Source: Corynebacterium sp. (lineage in GTDB: Bacteria; Actinomycetota; Actinomycetes; Mycobacteriales; Mycobacteriaceae). From it: a stretch of DNA of 64,000 nucleotides. The first letter of the stretch is position 1; every line of letters starts with the position of its first letter. Made by a program: the position numbers and the translations under genes. The notes beneath the pieces were generated by a model. It was not told where the DNA came from. It did no database searches and worked only from the letters and a program-made list of their open reading frames with translations. Where the stretch lies: NCBI RefSeq assembly GCF_030532965.1, contig NZ_JAUNKC010000002.1:145013-209012 (forward strand). Reading direction: 5' to 3'. Shown here piece by piece: positions 9,378-18,274 of the stretch.

Positions 9378-9529
9378 TCCTAAAAATCGAATTATCTGAA
9401 CGCTAACCGCACCAAGTGGTCTATTTCAAGCATACTATGTAGTTTTTTATTTACACGCAGTTAAATAGCCTATTTTTTAGTGAATCAAATTGTCTAGCCG
9501 ACTTAGATCAACCCAAGCAAAAGTCATAA

Positions 9530-9545
9530 CAGACCACTTTGTCTA
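9530..9545. promoter_or_regulatory. McbR-like operator upstream of cysI
   Basis: CAGAC-N6-GTCTA, one base away from the TAGAC-N6-GTCTA consensus known for the C. glutamicum methionine/cysteine repressor McbR. Half sites (GTCTA) also occur at 9419-9423 and 9492-9496, nearer to cysI. The A+T-rich stretch between 9380 and 9490 probably holds the cysI promoter. Binding is inferred from motif match and context. Confidence 0.55.
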
Positions 9546-9589
9546 CAATCTCCCCCATCGACACTTCCCCAATTTCAGCACCCCCGCCC

Positions 9590-10100
9590 AACGACGCGCA
9601 TCGCCCCGCGTCGACAGGCAACACCCATCGCCCAACACGACTGATATGCCCCCACAATCCTGCAAGTCGGAGATTCCCCTCGCATGCCCTAAAACACCAC
9701 GCTTTTCCATCGCCGACAAACACAATCTCCGACCACTAACCCCACCCCAAAAGCCCAGAACCATACAGGCAAAGACCCGCGCCCACATCGCCAAACATTG
9801 CACCCCCGCAAGTCGGAGATTCCCTCCCCAACACCCAGAAACCCCAGCGACACCCACCCAGAAACCCCAAATCTCCGACCGCAACCACACAGAGGAAAAC
9901 CACGCCGACAACAACGCACATCGCCCCGCGTCGACAAGCAACACCACCCGCCCAACACGACAGATACAACCCCCACACCCCCGCAAGTCGGAGATTCCCT
10001 CCCCAACACCCAGAAACCCCAGCGACACCCACCCAGAAACCCCAAATCTCCGACCGCGAGCCCGATCGCGACCACAACCTTCACCCCAATGCACCACAGC
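9590..10100. repeat. Repeat cluster with three AAGTCGGAGATT inverted-arm elements
   Basis: The 826-bp gap between cysI and the DUF559-type gene is filled by repeats. Elements lie at 9663-9734, 9809-9880 and 9984-10055. The last two are virtually identical through 72 bp. A second module beginning CGCATCGCCCCGCGTCGACA occurs at about 9597 and again at about 9918, so a block of roughly 320 bp has been duplicated imperfectly. A long + strand frame crosses this region (from 9490), but its Pro/Thr/Arg-rich translation is a product of the repeats. Confidence 0.8.
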
Positions 10101-10203
10101 CACCCCCGCGCTGCAGCTTTTATTCCCACGTAGAGGAGGCAATGACGCGATACACTACACCCGTTTCGGCAGCCGTGTCGGCGTCAGGTGCGATACTTTT
10201 TGC

Positions 10204-11136
10204 ATGTTCACCGATGCGCAGAAAGATTTCATTTACCTACGTTCACTTTCTCGTAATTTAATGCAAGCGAAGGAGTTGGCGGGCCGGTCATGCAGCGTTG
10301 TCACGCTTAGCTCAACCGTGGCGATGCCAATGAGATCGTTCGCGAATTTGAAGAGATGGCAGCAGTTTGAAACGCGTGTGCTGGCGGTGGCGCATTCGAC
10401 AAAACGGGCGGTGTTATGCGGCGTTGCGGCTGCGGCAGCGTGGGGAATTCCATATCTAATGCCGAGCAGGAATTTCAACATGGTGGAGTTGTGCCTTCCG
10501 GGCAGCACCTCTCCAAAGGCGAAAAGTCGATGGCAGCCTGGGACTTTGTACCGTTACGGAACGTTGCCCGCCGAGCATATCACCACAGTCAATGGCATGC
10601 GCGTGACAACCATTGAGCACACTTTCATTGACCTTTTGCGGCATTTCGGCGAGCTCAATGCATTGGCGTTCATTGAGGCAGCGATGTATAAGTTCAGCCT
10701 GTCGAAGGCGAAGATATTGCGCAATTTGTTGTCCATGCGCAATATTGACGGCCGGTCTCGAGCAATCGCGCTCATGAAATCCGCCAGGGAAGGAATACAA
10801 AGTATATACGAGACGGTTGCACGATTTTCCCTTGAAAAAGCTCATCTACCAGGTGTTTCCTCGATTATTCCGCAAGCAATTTTGCCGGAGCCGGGCCAGA
10901 TTTATATCCCTGATCTACTGATAGATGGCTGGCTAATCATCGAGATCGATGGCGCCGCAAAATACCAGCAGAACCCCACCGTCACCATCATGGCGGAGCG
11001 AGAGCGGGAGCGTTTATTGCTGCGCCGGGGCTACACAATTCTGCGCTTTAGCCCCCGGGAGGTTTGGCATGACCTGGTACCGACGGTTCAGAACCTCCTG
11101 GAAAATCGGAGGAGAAAGAAGCAACTAGCCGCTTAA
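10204..11136 (+). CDS. AbiEi/DUF559-type protein with a PD-(D/E)xK nuclease-like C-terminus
   Basis: The open frame runs from 9490, but its first 238 codons lie in repeats, so I take the Met at 10204 (MFTDAQKDFIYLR), giving 310 residues. The N-terminal and middle parts resemble the AbiEi-like antitoxin/transcriptional region of many actinobacterial proteins. The C-terminus has the DUF559/Vsr-like pattern: PDLLIDGWLIIEIDG (about 235-250), then a charged helix and LLLRRGYTILRFSPREV. The Asp, Glu and later basic residues fit a PD-(D/E)xK core. No partner toxin gene is next to it. It interrupts the space between cysI and the reductase remnant, which suggests acquisition together with the repeats. 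Confidence 0.75.
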   Translation: MFTDAQKDFIYLRSLSRNLMQAKELAGRSCSVVTLSSTVAMPMRSFANLKRWQQFETRVLAVAHSTKRAVLCGVAAAAAWGIPYLMPSRNFNMVELCLPGSTSPKAKSRWQPGTLYRYGTLPAEHITTVNGMRVTTIEHTFIDLLRHFGELNALAFIEAAMYKFSLSKAKILRNLLSMRNIDGRSRAIALMKSAREGIQSIYETVARFSLEKAHLPGVSSIIPQAILPEPGQIYIPDLLIDGWLIIEIDGAAKYQQNPTVTIMAERERERLLLRRGYTILRFSPREVWHDLVPTVQNLLENRRRKKQLAA

Positions 11137-11148
11137 AACAACAGAAAA

Positions 11149-11164
11149 TAGACAAATCTGTCTA
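11149..11164. promoter_or_regulatory. Perfect McbR-like operator
   Basis: TAGACAAATCTGTCTA matches TAGAC-N6-GTCTA exactly. It lies 142 bp before the start of the ferredoxin-NADP reductase remnant. McbR represses sulfur amino acid genes in C. glutamicum; binding here is inferred. Confidence 0.65.
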
Positions 11165-11238
11165 TAATTAAATTCACAATAAACACACAGTACAAGGCGA
11201 AAATTAACGGAAATTGCACGCCGAAGCCATTTACTTAT

Positions 11239-11254
11239 CAGACTAAGCGGTCTA
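11239..11254. promoter_or_regulatory. Second McbR-like operator before the reductase remnant
   Basis: CAGAC-N6-GTCTA, one base off consensus, 52 bp upstream of the start codon at 11306. With the box at 11149 it forms a two-site control region. Confidence 0.55.
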
Positions 11255-11305
11255 TAGTTTTGAGCATATCAACCAAAACTCATTACTACCGAAAGGGTTG
11301 GATCG

Positions 11306-11809
11306 ATGTCTCAACTTCGCATCGCAGTCGTTAGCGCCAATGCTGCTGGCCTTTATGCCGCTGACTTGCTGATGCGTTGTGCCATGCCAATCGCGGTGGA
11401 CATCTTCGACCAGGCACCCGCCCCGGTGGGGTTAACCCCTAACGCAGTGCACGCAAACACCAATCAGGCAAACACCGAGCAAACAACCCAAAGCTCGGTG
11501 CGTGTCATTGGCAATGTGACCATAGGTGCCGATGGCGACCTGTCGCTTGAAAGTCTCAAGCCGTTCTACGACGCGGTAATTGTCGCCGATTTCGCTTCGG
11601 AGGCGCAGGCTCATGGTGCGGTAGCGGCTGCGGTTGGTATCGCAAAGTCCAAGGCCAAGCACGCCCTTAGCGACATTACGCACGCGCTTGGCACTCACGG
11701 GGTGGCGTTTACCGAGTGGCGCGATGCATTGTCGCTACCGACCGATCGGACTTTGGCACAGTGGCAGGAAGTGGTGCGGGTGGCACGCGGTGTGCCGGTT
11801 TGCGTGTAG
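11306..11809 (+). CDS. Internally deleted, degenerate ferredoxin-NADP reductase (Fpr2-like remnant)
   Basis: A 167-residue protein with a clean start and an AAAGGG site upstream. The first 45 residues align by eye with the FAD-binding start of FprA/Fpr2-type reductases. VSANAAGLYAADLL replaces the usual VGAGPAGIYAxDLL, and VDIFDQAPAPVGLTPNAV replaces VDxFExLPxPFGLxRYGV. The last 35 residues resemble the family C-terminus ending in a VVRVARG-like segment. About 290 central residues, including the NADP-binding region, are absent (family length about 450). The glycine-rich dinucleotide motif is damaged. It probably cannot act as a reductase, yet the frame and two operators are intact. Confidence 0.65.
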   Translation: MSQLRIAVVSANAAGLYAADLLMRCAMPIAVDIFDQAPAPVGLTPNAVHANTNQANTEQTTQSSVRVIGNVTIGADGDLSLESLKPFYDAVIVADFASEAQAHGAVAAAVGIAKSKAKHALSDITHALGTHGVAFTEWRDALSLPTDRTLAQWQEVVRVARGVPVCV

Positions 11810-11905
11810 TTAATCAAGCAGTTAATCCGGGGTAAGTGGTTTGGCCGCTGGCCGTATTAGAGTATGACTCGGACATATTCTTTTATCAGTTGAAAAGGTT
11901 TACTC

Positions 11906-14494
11906 ATGCCGTTTACCGCCAGCGTATCCACGATCCTTGGGATCCTAGGTATCGCGTTATCGATCCCTGCGTGGTTGTTTTTTGCGCGGGCGGTGTACCG
12001 GATCTTTCGCCTGATTTCCGCAGGTCAACCGTCGCCGAATCGCACGAATCGCCCGTTTACGCGGCTAAAAACGATGGTGACGGAAGTCCTGTTCCACACC
12101 GAGTTGATGCGCAAGCCCGCCGTGGCGGTGGCCCACTGGTTTGTCATGATGGGCTTCGCGCTCGGCGCCATCGTGTGGTTCGAGGCATATATTCAAACGT
12201 TCAATCCGGCGGGCGGCTGGCCGGTGCTTTCCCGGCTGCGCGGCTACCATTTCGTTGAGGAAGTCCTGGCGGTCGGTACGATCGTCGGTATTTGTTTCCT
12301 TTTCGCCGTCCGCTTTTCGACGCACTACCGTCGCAAGTTGTCGCGGTTTTACGGTTCCAACGTGCGGGCGGCGCTCTTTGTAGAGTCGGTTATCTTATTA
12401 GAGGGTCTTGGAATGCTCGCGGTGAAAGCGGGCAAGATCGCAACCTTTGGCGATGGATCGCCGTGGGTGGATTTCCTCAGTATTCATATTGCTAAGCTCC
12501 TCCCGGCATCGCCGGAGTTGATTAGCGTGTTTGCGCTGATCAAGCTGCTCATCGGCATGGTGTGGTTGGTTGTTGTCGCCCGTAATCTGAACTGGGGTGT
12601 CGCCTGGCACCGGTTCTTGGCGTTTTTCAATATCTTCTTCCGCCGCGAGCCCGACGGCGGAAAAGCTCTGGGCAAACTGCCGCCGCTGGTTTCGCATGGC
12701 GAGGTCGTGACCTTGGAAAGCCTGGAAGAATCCGAGGAAGAACCCCAATTGGGCGTCGGAACGCTTGCCGACGCCCCCTGGAAGATGCTTCTCGACGTCG
12801 CAAGTTGCACGGAATGCGGCCGCTGCCAGGAACAATGCCCCGCGTGGCACACTGACAAACCGCTATCGCCGAAGCTTCTTGTGCAAGACCTGCGCGATGC
12901 GGCCGTCGAAAAGCCAGCGTATTTAGCCGACGTCGACGTACTCAAACTCGTCGGCGAAGGGCTCACGATCTCCCCCGACGTCCTGTGGAGCTGCACAAAC
13001 TGCGGTGCCTGCGTCGAGCAATGCCCTGTGGACATCGAACACATCGACCATGTAGCAAACCTACGACGCTATCAAGTGCTCGCGGAATCCGAATTCCCAT
13101 CCGAGCTGACCAGCCTGTTTAAAAACCTTGAGGTCAAGGGCAACCCGTGGGGACGCAATAAGATCGAACGCCGCAGCTGGGTCGACGAAGCCCGGCGCGA
13201 CGGCATCGATGTCCCCATCCTCGGCACCGATGTCACCGATTTCGAGTACCTGTTCTGGGTGGGCTGTGCTGGCGCTTTCGACGACGCCGCCAAGCGCACC
13301 ACCCGAGCCGTCGTCGAACTGCTCCACACCGCTGGCGTCAACTTCGCCGTCCTCGCCCACAACGAAACCTGCACTGGCGACCCGGCCCGCCGCGCCGGCA
13401 ACGAATTCCTATTCCAACAACTCGCGCTGGAAAACATCGCCACGCTTAACGGCGCCTTCGACGGCTACCCCAAAGGCCAGCGCAAAATCATCACCACCTG
13501 CCCGCACTGCCTCAACACGCTGCGCAACGAATACCCCGATTTCGACGGACACTACGACGTGTTCCACCACACCCAGCTTCTCAACCGGCTGGTTCAGGAA
13601 AAACTCCTCACACCCATCCCGCGCAGCCCCGAGAACCGCAAACCGATCACCTATCACGACCCATGTTTTTTGGGCCGACACAATAAAATCTTCGACCCAC
13701 CACGTGAACTCATCGAGGCAACCGGCGCCAACCTCACCGAAATGCCGCGCAATAAAAACGAAGGATTCTGCTGCGGCGCGGGCGGGGCACGGATGTTCAT
13801 GGAAGAAAAACTCGGCACCCGAATCAACGAAAACCGCGCCGCCGAAGCCACCGCCACCGGTGCCGCCGAAGTCGCGGTCGGCTGCCCATTCTGCAACACC
13901 ATGCTCACCACCGGGCTGAAAACCGTCTCCGACACCGCCCCCCAGGTCAAAGACGTCGCCCAAATGCTTCGCGACGCCATACTTATCGACGGTGCCCTGC
14001 CCACCCCACAGCCCAAAAAACCCATCAGCATCACCAGGCCGCCGAAGAAACCCACTCCCCCGCAACCGGCAGGCAGCACGCACACAAATGCTGCACCCAA
14101 ACCTGCAGCTAGCGACGTAAGCACACCCAAACCACCAACAATCCCGGCACCTGTGGCGCCACCTGGCGGTGCCACGCCCGGCGTTGCGAAACCACCAGCA
14201 GCGACCCCACCTACCGCAGTGCCACCTGCGGCAATACCTCCTGCGGCTACGCCGCCAACTCCTGCGCCGCCCGCAGGCGCACCTCCCGTTACCGCGCCTC
14301 CTACCCCAACGCCGCCTGCGGCTACTCCCCCTGCCGCTGCACCACCCGTCGCTGGCCCACCTGTAGCAACTCCTCCTACTGCGGCACCACCAGCGGCTAC
14401 TCCCCCTGCCGCTGCACCACCCGTCGCGGGTCCTCCAGCAGCGACTCCGCCAACCCCAATGCCGCCTGGCCGAAGCCCGGAAGAATCTGACTAA
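11906..14494 (+). CDS. Membrane-bound Fe-S reductase of the HdrD/CCG family with Pro-Ala tail
   Basis: An 862-residue protein like the iron-sulfur binding reductase Rv0338c of mycobacteria. Residues 1-235 hold about five membrane segments like a nitrate-reductase gamma or heme-b anchor. Two 4Fe-4S motifs follow: CTECGRCQEQCP (about 298) and CTNCGACVEQCP (about 368). Two CCG-type domains come next (YLFWVGC..., TCPHC, then FLGRHN, GFCCGAGGARMF, GCPFCNTM). It may link quinone and thiol or flavin redox pools; the substrate is unknown. The final ~160 residues are a low-complexity Pro/Ala/Thr repeat (PPAATPP, PPVAGPP) unlike the catalytic part. Confidence 0.85.
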   Translation: MPFTASVSTILGILGIALSIPAWLFFARAVYRIFRLISAGQPSPNRTNRPFTRLKTMVTEVLFHTELMRKPAVAVAHWFVMMGFALGAIVWFEAYIQTFNPAGGWPVLSRLRGYHFVEEVLAVGTIVGICFLFAVRFSTHYRRKLSRFYGSNVRAALFVESVILLEGLGMLAVKAGKIATFGDGSPWVDFLSIHIAKLLPASPELISVFALIKLLIGMVWLVVVARNLNWGVAWHRFLAFFNIFFRREPDGGKALGKLPPLVSHGEVVTLESLEESEEEPQLGVGTLADAPWKMLLDVASCTECGRCQEQCPAWHTDKPLSPKLLVQDLRDAAVEKPAYLADVDVLKLVGEGLTISPDVLWSCTNCGACVEQCPVDIEHIDHVANLRRYQVLAESEFPSELTSLFKNLEVKGNPWGRNKIERRSWVDEARRDGIDVPILGTDVTDFEYLFWVGCAGAFDDAAKRTTRAVVELLHTAGVNFAVLAHNETCTGDPARRAGNEFLFQQLALENIATLNGAFDGYPKGQRKIITTCPHCLNTLRNEYPDFDGHYDVFHHTQLLNRLVQEKLLTPIPRSPENRKPITYHDPCFLGRHNKIFDPPRELIEATGANLTEMPRNKNEGFCCGAGGARMFMEEKLGTRINENRAAEATATGAAEVAVGCPFCNTMLTTGLKTVSDTAPQVKDVAQMLRDAILIDGALPTPQPKKPISITRPPKKPTPPQPAGSTHTNAAPKPAASDVSTPKPPTIPAPVAPPGGATPGVAKPPAATPPTAVPPAAIPPAATPPTPAPPAGAPPVTAPPTPTPPAATPPAAAPPVAGPPVATPPTAAPPAATPPAAAPPVAGPPAATPPTPMPPGRSPEESD

Positions 14495-14520
14495 CCACAG
14501 TCATTCGAGAAAGTAGGATC

Positions 14521-15018
14521 ATGTACCGCGTCAAGCTCAGCCCTATGTTGCGTTCATACCTTGAGCAGGCAGGTTACGTGGGCGATTACCTAGTGGATGC
14601 GGCTAAAAGCCCGACGGTGGCGGAATATCTGTCCTGGGGGTTTAAGCTGTCGCAGGAGTTAAAGGACGTGTTGTTGGTCTGTGCTGGTTGGCGGATCACG
14701 GTTGCAGAAACCACGTCCGGCCAGGCAGCGTTTGATGTGGAGTTTCTCGATTCTGCGCGCCTTAATGAATTGTTTTCGCCGGAGACCATCCAAGATTATG
14801 AGCAAAAGTTTGGGCTGGTTGGTCTTGTGCCGTTTGCGGTGTCTCATGATGGGATCGTCGAATTGTTTAAAGACCATTTGCAGCGGGTGGTGGCTGTTGC
14901 CTATCGGTCCGAGGTCATAACGTATGGCGGGCGATCGTTTAAAGCCAGTGTGGATGCATGGTTATCGGGTAAGAAAAATGCCCGTATAAATCAGGGCAAA
15001 CCCTTCAGGGACAGCTGA
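14521..15018 (+). CDS. Hypothetical protein, possibly SUKH-like
   Basis: A 165-residue soluble protein beginning 26 bp after the Fe-S reductase gene with a GAAAGTAGG-like ribosome site. The pattern of alternating strands and the central segment FGLVGLVPFAVSHDGIVEL followed by a VVAVAYRSEVITYGG segment loosely resembles the SUKH fold of immunity and Smi1/Knr4-like proteins. I cannot assign it firmly. No toxin gene is next to it. Base composition is lower in G+C than the preceding gene. Confidence 0.7.
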   Translation: MYRVKLSPMLRSYLEQAGYVGDYLVDAAKSPTVAEYLSWGFKLSQELKDVLLVCAGWRITVAETTSGQAAFDVEFLDSARLNELFSPETIQDYEQKFGLVGLVPFAVSHDGIVELFKDHLQRVVAVAYRSEVITYGGRSFKASVDAWLSGKKNARINQGKPFRDS

Positions 15019-15037
15019 TACTGGATGGGCTATTGTT

Positions 15038-15667
15038 ATGGGTATGAGTCACCCGTTTAACCCCGATTATCGTATTAGTGACACGGAGCGCCAGCAGGCC
15101 ATGGAAGACCTGGGGGCGCATTTCGCGGCAGGGCGGCTGACCATGGAGGAATACGACGAGCGGCTGACCCTAATTGCGCAGTCCGTAATGAAGTCGGATT
15201 TGTACCCGGTGTTTGATGATCTTCCGACGTCGATAAGCCCCGTCGGCGGCACTGCGGTGGAAGCAAGCTATTCCGTGCGCGAGATTGACGAGCTGCGCAA
15301 CCGGGGCCGCAACGTTCGGTTGGGGATTTTGGGGTTGGCGGCAGTGCTTGGTTTCACGTTGGAGGCGATTGTGATGCCCGCGGCGCCGATCTTTCTTTTC
15401 ACCATCGTGCCGGTGACGTTCATCATTTTGTATGTCCTGAAGCTGGGGCCGAAGGAGTGGTACACGCCGAGTTCGGCGCGGTTGGAGCGGGCGCGGCTGC
15501 GGGAGTTGAAGCTGAGTCAATCGAAAAGACTTATGGAACTTGAGATTGCTAACGCACAGATGCGGGCGGAGCAGAAAGCAATTCGACAGCAGCGGCAGGC
15601 TGAGTTAACAAATAATGCGATGGACTTGGCTAATCAAGCTATTAAGAAATGGCGTAACCGTAAATAA
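15038..15667 (+). CDS. DUF1707 domain membrane protein
   Basis: Residues 8-62 match the DUF1707 pattern seen in many actinobacterial envelope proteins (RISDTERQQAMEDLGAHF, then GRLTMEEYDERL and DLYPVFDDLP). Two hydrophobic segments (about 92-112 and 116-136) follow. The C-terminal third (145-209) is a strongly charged, Gln/Arg-rich helix, probably a coiled coil in the cytoplasm. The start may be Met1 (15038) or Met3 (15044). The biochemical role is unknown. Confidence 0.82.
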   Translation: MGMSHPFNPDYRISDTERQQAMEDLGAHFAAGRLTMEEYDERLTLIAQSVMKSDLYPVFDDLPTSISPVGGTAVEASYSVREIDELRNRGRNVRLGILGLAAVLGFTLEAIVMPAAPIFLFTIVPVTFIILYVLKLGPKEWYTPSSARLERARLRELKLSQSKRLMELEIANAQMRAEQKAIRQQRQAELTNNAMDLANQAIKKWRNRK

Positions 15668-15714
15668 GGACAACTTGCGTGCGTGATTGGTTAAAACGTG
15701 GCAAAATTTAGCGG

Positions 15715-16962
15715 GTGAATAAGAAAGCTGCCCCTAAACGCTCCCGGCGGGTATTCGACCAGTCGGAGAAGATGAAGAATGTTCTGTATGAAATCCGTGG
15801 CCCGGTCGCGGAAGAAGCGGAGCGGCTGGAGCTGGACGGGCACCGGATTTTAAAGCTTAACACTGGTAATCCGGCTATTTTTGGCTTTGAGGCGCCCGAT
15901 GTGATCATGCGCGATATGATTGCGTCGTTGCCGACGTCGCAGGGTTATTCCACCTCGAAGGGCATTATCCCGGCCCGGCGCGCTATCGTGACTCGGTATG
16001 AGGTAATCCCAGATTTTCCTTATTTTGATGTCGATGATGTGTATTTGGGTAATGGGGTTTCCGAATTAATTACGATGACCACCCAGGCGTTGCTTAACGA
16101 CGGCGACGAGGTCCTCATCCCCGCCCCAGATTATCCCCTGTGGACCGCCGCTACGTCTTTGGCGGGCGGCAAGCCAGTGCACTATTTGTGCGATGAGGAG
16201 GATAATTGGAATCCGTCGATTGAGGATATCCGGTCGAAGGTTACGGAGCGCACGAAAGCAATCGTTGTCATTAATCCCAATAATCCGACGGGCGCGGTGT
16301 ACCCGGTCAGCGTGCTCAAGCAAATCGTTGAGATTGCCCGGGAGCATGATCTATTGATCCTGGCGGACGAAATTTACGACCGCATACTTTACGACGACGC
16401 CGAGCACACCTCTATTGCCACCCTGTGCCCTGACCTGTTGTGCATTACCTACAATGGCCTATCCAAGGCGTATCGGGTGGCTGGTTATCGGGCTGGCTGG
16501 ATGGTGGTCACTGGACCGAAGGCGCATGCCAAAGGCTTTATTGAGGGCTTGGATTTGTTGGCCGGCACCCGGCTGTGCCCTAATGTTCCAGCTCAGCATG
16601 CTATTCAGGTGGCGCTAGGTGGGCGGCAGTCCATATACGATTTTACCTCTGAAAGCGGCAGGTTAACCAAGCAGCGCAATGTTGCGTGGGAGAAGCTCAA
16701 TGAGATCCCGGGGGTTAGCTGCGTGAAACCTATGGGTGCGTTATATGCGTTTCCGAAGTTGGATTTGGAGTATTACGACATTCATGATGATTCGCAGTTA
16801 ATGCTGGATCTGCTTCGTGCCGAAAAGATTCTCCTTGTGCACGGCACCGGCTTCAACTGGCCGAAGCCGGACCACTTCCGGGTGGTGACCCTGCCGTGGG
16901 CGAGCGAATTGGGTGAAGCTATCGACCGGCTGGGCAATTTCTTGTCCAGTTACAAGCAGTAG
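15715..16962 (+). CDS. alaT: Alanine-synthesising aminotransferase
   Basis: A 415-residue fold-type I, PLP-dependent aminotransferase that in C. glutamicum makes alanine from pyruvate and glutamate. Conserved class I features are present: NPNNPTGA near residue 184, ADEIYDRILYDD, the PLP lysine in NGLSKAYRVAGYRAGW (K251) and the C-terminal arginine in FRVVTLPW. The first residues KRSRRVFDQSEKMKNVLYEIRGP match AlaT proteins. Translation begins at a GTG (15715). The neighbouring YibE/F gene follows 8 bp later, probably co-transcribed. Confidence 0.93.
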   Translation: MNKKAAPKRSRRVFDQSEKMKNVLYEIRGPVAEEAERLELDGHRILKLNTGNPAIFGFEAPDVIMRDMIASLPTSQGYSTSKGIIPARRAIVTRYEVIPDFPYFDVDDVYLGNGVSELITMTTQALLNDGDEVLIPAPDYPLWTAATSLAGGKPVHYLCDEEDNWNPSIEDIRSKVTERTKAIVVINPNNPTGAVYPVSVLKQIVEIAREHDLLILADEIYDRILYDDAEHTSIATLCPDLLCITYNGLSKAYRVAGYRAGWMVVTGPKAHAKGFIEGLDLLAGTRLCPNVPAQHAIQVALGGRQSIYDFTSESGRLTKQRNVAWEKLNEIPGVSCVKPMGALYAFPKLDLEYYDIHDDSQLMLDLLRAEKILLVHGTGFNWPKPDHFRVVTLPWASELGEAIDRLGNFLSSYKQ

Positions 16963-16970
16963 GGGCTGGT

Positions 16971-18227
16971 ATGGGTAGACATTCAAATAGGCCAACTGTG
17001 CGGGCAGTCGCCGCCCCTCCGCCGTCGAAAAGCAAAGAAACAACCATGACGCTGTGGCGCTGGTTGCTTGTAGGTTTCCTTGCGTTATGGATCGTCGGCA
17101 CCGGTGTCGGCCTGGTGAAAATGTGGCCCGGTGACCAAAAGCCAAATATCGCGCCGGAATTTTACACCAGCTTTAACTTGGGCCACAAGCAGGTAAACGG
17201 CACGGTGTTGTTCGTGCAGCCTGGTGCCTGCTCAGCGGCGGAAACTGGGACGCTTTTCGATACCGCCCCCCGGGTGGTTCTAGGAGCGCCGGAAGAGTGC
17301 GAATGGTACATCATTGAAATCAGCGAAGGCGCTGGCGCTGGCATGCGGACTCTGATTATCAATTCCAATCAGCCCGGCGAACCCAAGCTGGAACAAGGCG
17401 ACAAGATCCTGCTTTTGGAGTCCGAAGGCGAAAACGGGGCGCCGCTTTACGCCTTCAGTGATTTAGAACGCACGATGCCGCTGCTATCTTGGGGGATTCT
17501 CATCGCGCTGGTCATTATTGCCTGCGCGTTGCTACGCGGCGTCCGCGCGCTTATCGGCTTGCTCATCACCATGCTCGTCGTCGTGTTTTTCACACTTCCT
17601 GTGCTTCTTCTGGGCGCGCCACCGATCAGCACGGCCGTCATCAGCGGCGCAACGATCCTGCTAGCCGTCGTGGTGCTCGTCCACGGATTTAACTGGAAAT
17701 CCGCCTCAGCGTTGGGCGGCACCCTGATCGCGCTGGGCATCGCGGCGTGGCTCGCAAGCGTCGCGATCGACAATAACCACCTGCGCGGGTTGGGCGACGA
17801 GGACAATCTTTCGATCATTCTTTACCTCCCCGACGTGTCCGTTCGCGGGTTGATGTTGTGTGGTTTCATCATTGGCGCGCTCGGTGTGCTCAACGACGTC
17901 GCTATCTCCCAGTCCTCCACGGTCAACGAGCTCGCCGAGCTTGACCCCGACGCGGGCCCCATGCGCATCTTTGTTGGCGCGATGAAGGTCGGACGTGACC
18001 ACATTTCGTCCATGGTCTACACCCTGGTGCTCACGTATACCGGCGCCTCCCTACCGTTGTTGCTGCTGCTGACAATTTCCGACCGTCCACTGTTGCAGAC
18101 TCTCACCAGCGATACTGTCGCCACCGAGATTCTGCGCTCGGGCATCGGCGCGTTAGCACTCACCCTCGCGGTGCCGATCACGACGCTGATCGCAGCGTTC
18201 ACGGTGCCCGACTCTACCCGGCGTTAG
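16971..18227 (+). CDS. YibE/F-like membrane protein
   Basis: A 418-residue membrane protein. A short cytoplasmic N-terminus and one membrane segment (about 27-47) are followed by an extracytoplasmic domain with two Cys (CSAAE, ECEWY). Seven to eight closely packed membrane segments then run from about 165 to the end. The segments GVLNDVAISQSSTVNEL and MKVGRDHISSMVYTLVLTYTGA are typical of the YibE/F family. Function is unknown; transport or regulation has been suggested for relatives. It ends just before a strong terminator at 18242-18268. Confidence 0.88.
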   Translation: MGRHSNRPTVRAVAAPPPSKSKETTMTLWRWLLVGFLALWIVGTGVGLVKMWPGDQKPNIAPEFYTSFNLGHKQVNGTVLFVQPGACSAAETGTLFDTAPRVVLGAPEECEWYIIEISEGAGAGMRTLIINSNQPGEPKLEQGDKILLLESEGENGAPLYAFSDLERTMPLLSWGILIALVIIACALLRGVRALIGLLITMLVVVFFTLPVLLLGAPPISTAVISGATILLAVVVLVHGFNWKSASALGGTLIALGIAAWLASVAIDNNHLRGLGDEDNLSIILYLPDVSVRGLMLCGFIIGALGVLNDVAISQSSTVNELAELDPDAGPMRIFVGAMKVGRDHISSMVYTLVLTYTGASLPLLLLLTISDRPLLQTLTSDTVATEILRSGIGALALTLAVPITTLIAAFTVPDSTRR

Positions 18228-18241
18228 TGCCCGTTTGCTCG

Positions 18242-18274
18242 CGCCTACCAGTTGCCCGCTGGTAGGCGTTTTTT
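18242..18274 (+). terminator. Strong rho-independent terminator after the alaT-yibE/F pair
   Basis: A perfect 10-bp stem (CGCCTACCAG with CTGGTAGGCG), a 7-nt loop and six T residues at 18269-18274, 14 nt after the stop codon. Confidence 0.9.

Noticed and set aside
9490..10203. N-terminal 238 codons of the long + strand frame ending at 11136
   Set aside because: The translation is Pro/Thr/Arg-rich and arises from repeated DNA; the duplicated modules and an operator lie within it. The protein most likely starts at 10204.
11836..12258. 140-codon + strand frame at the start of the Fe-S reductase gene
   Set aside because: It overlaps the well-supported 862-codon gene in another frame and has no family features.
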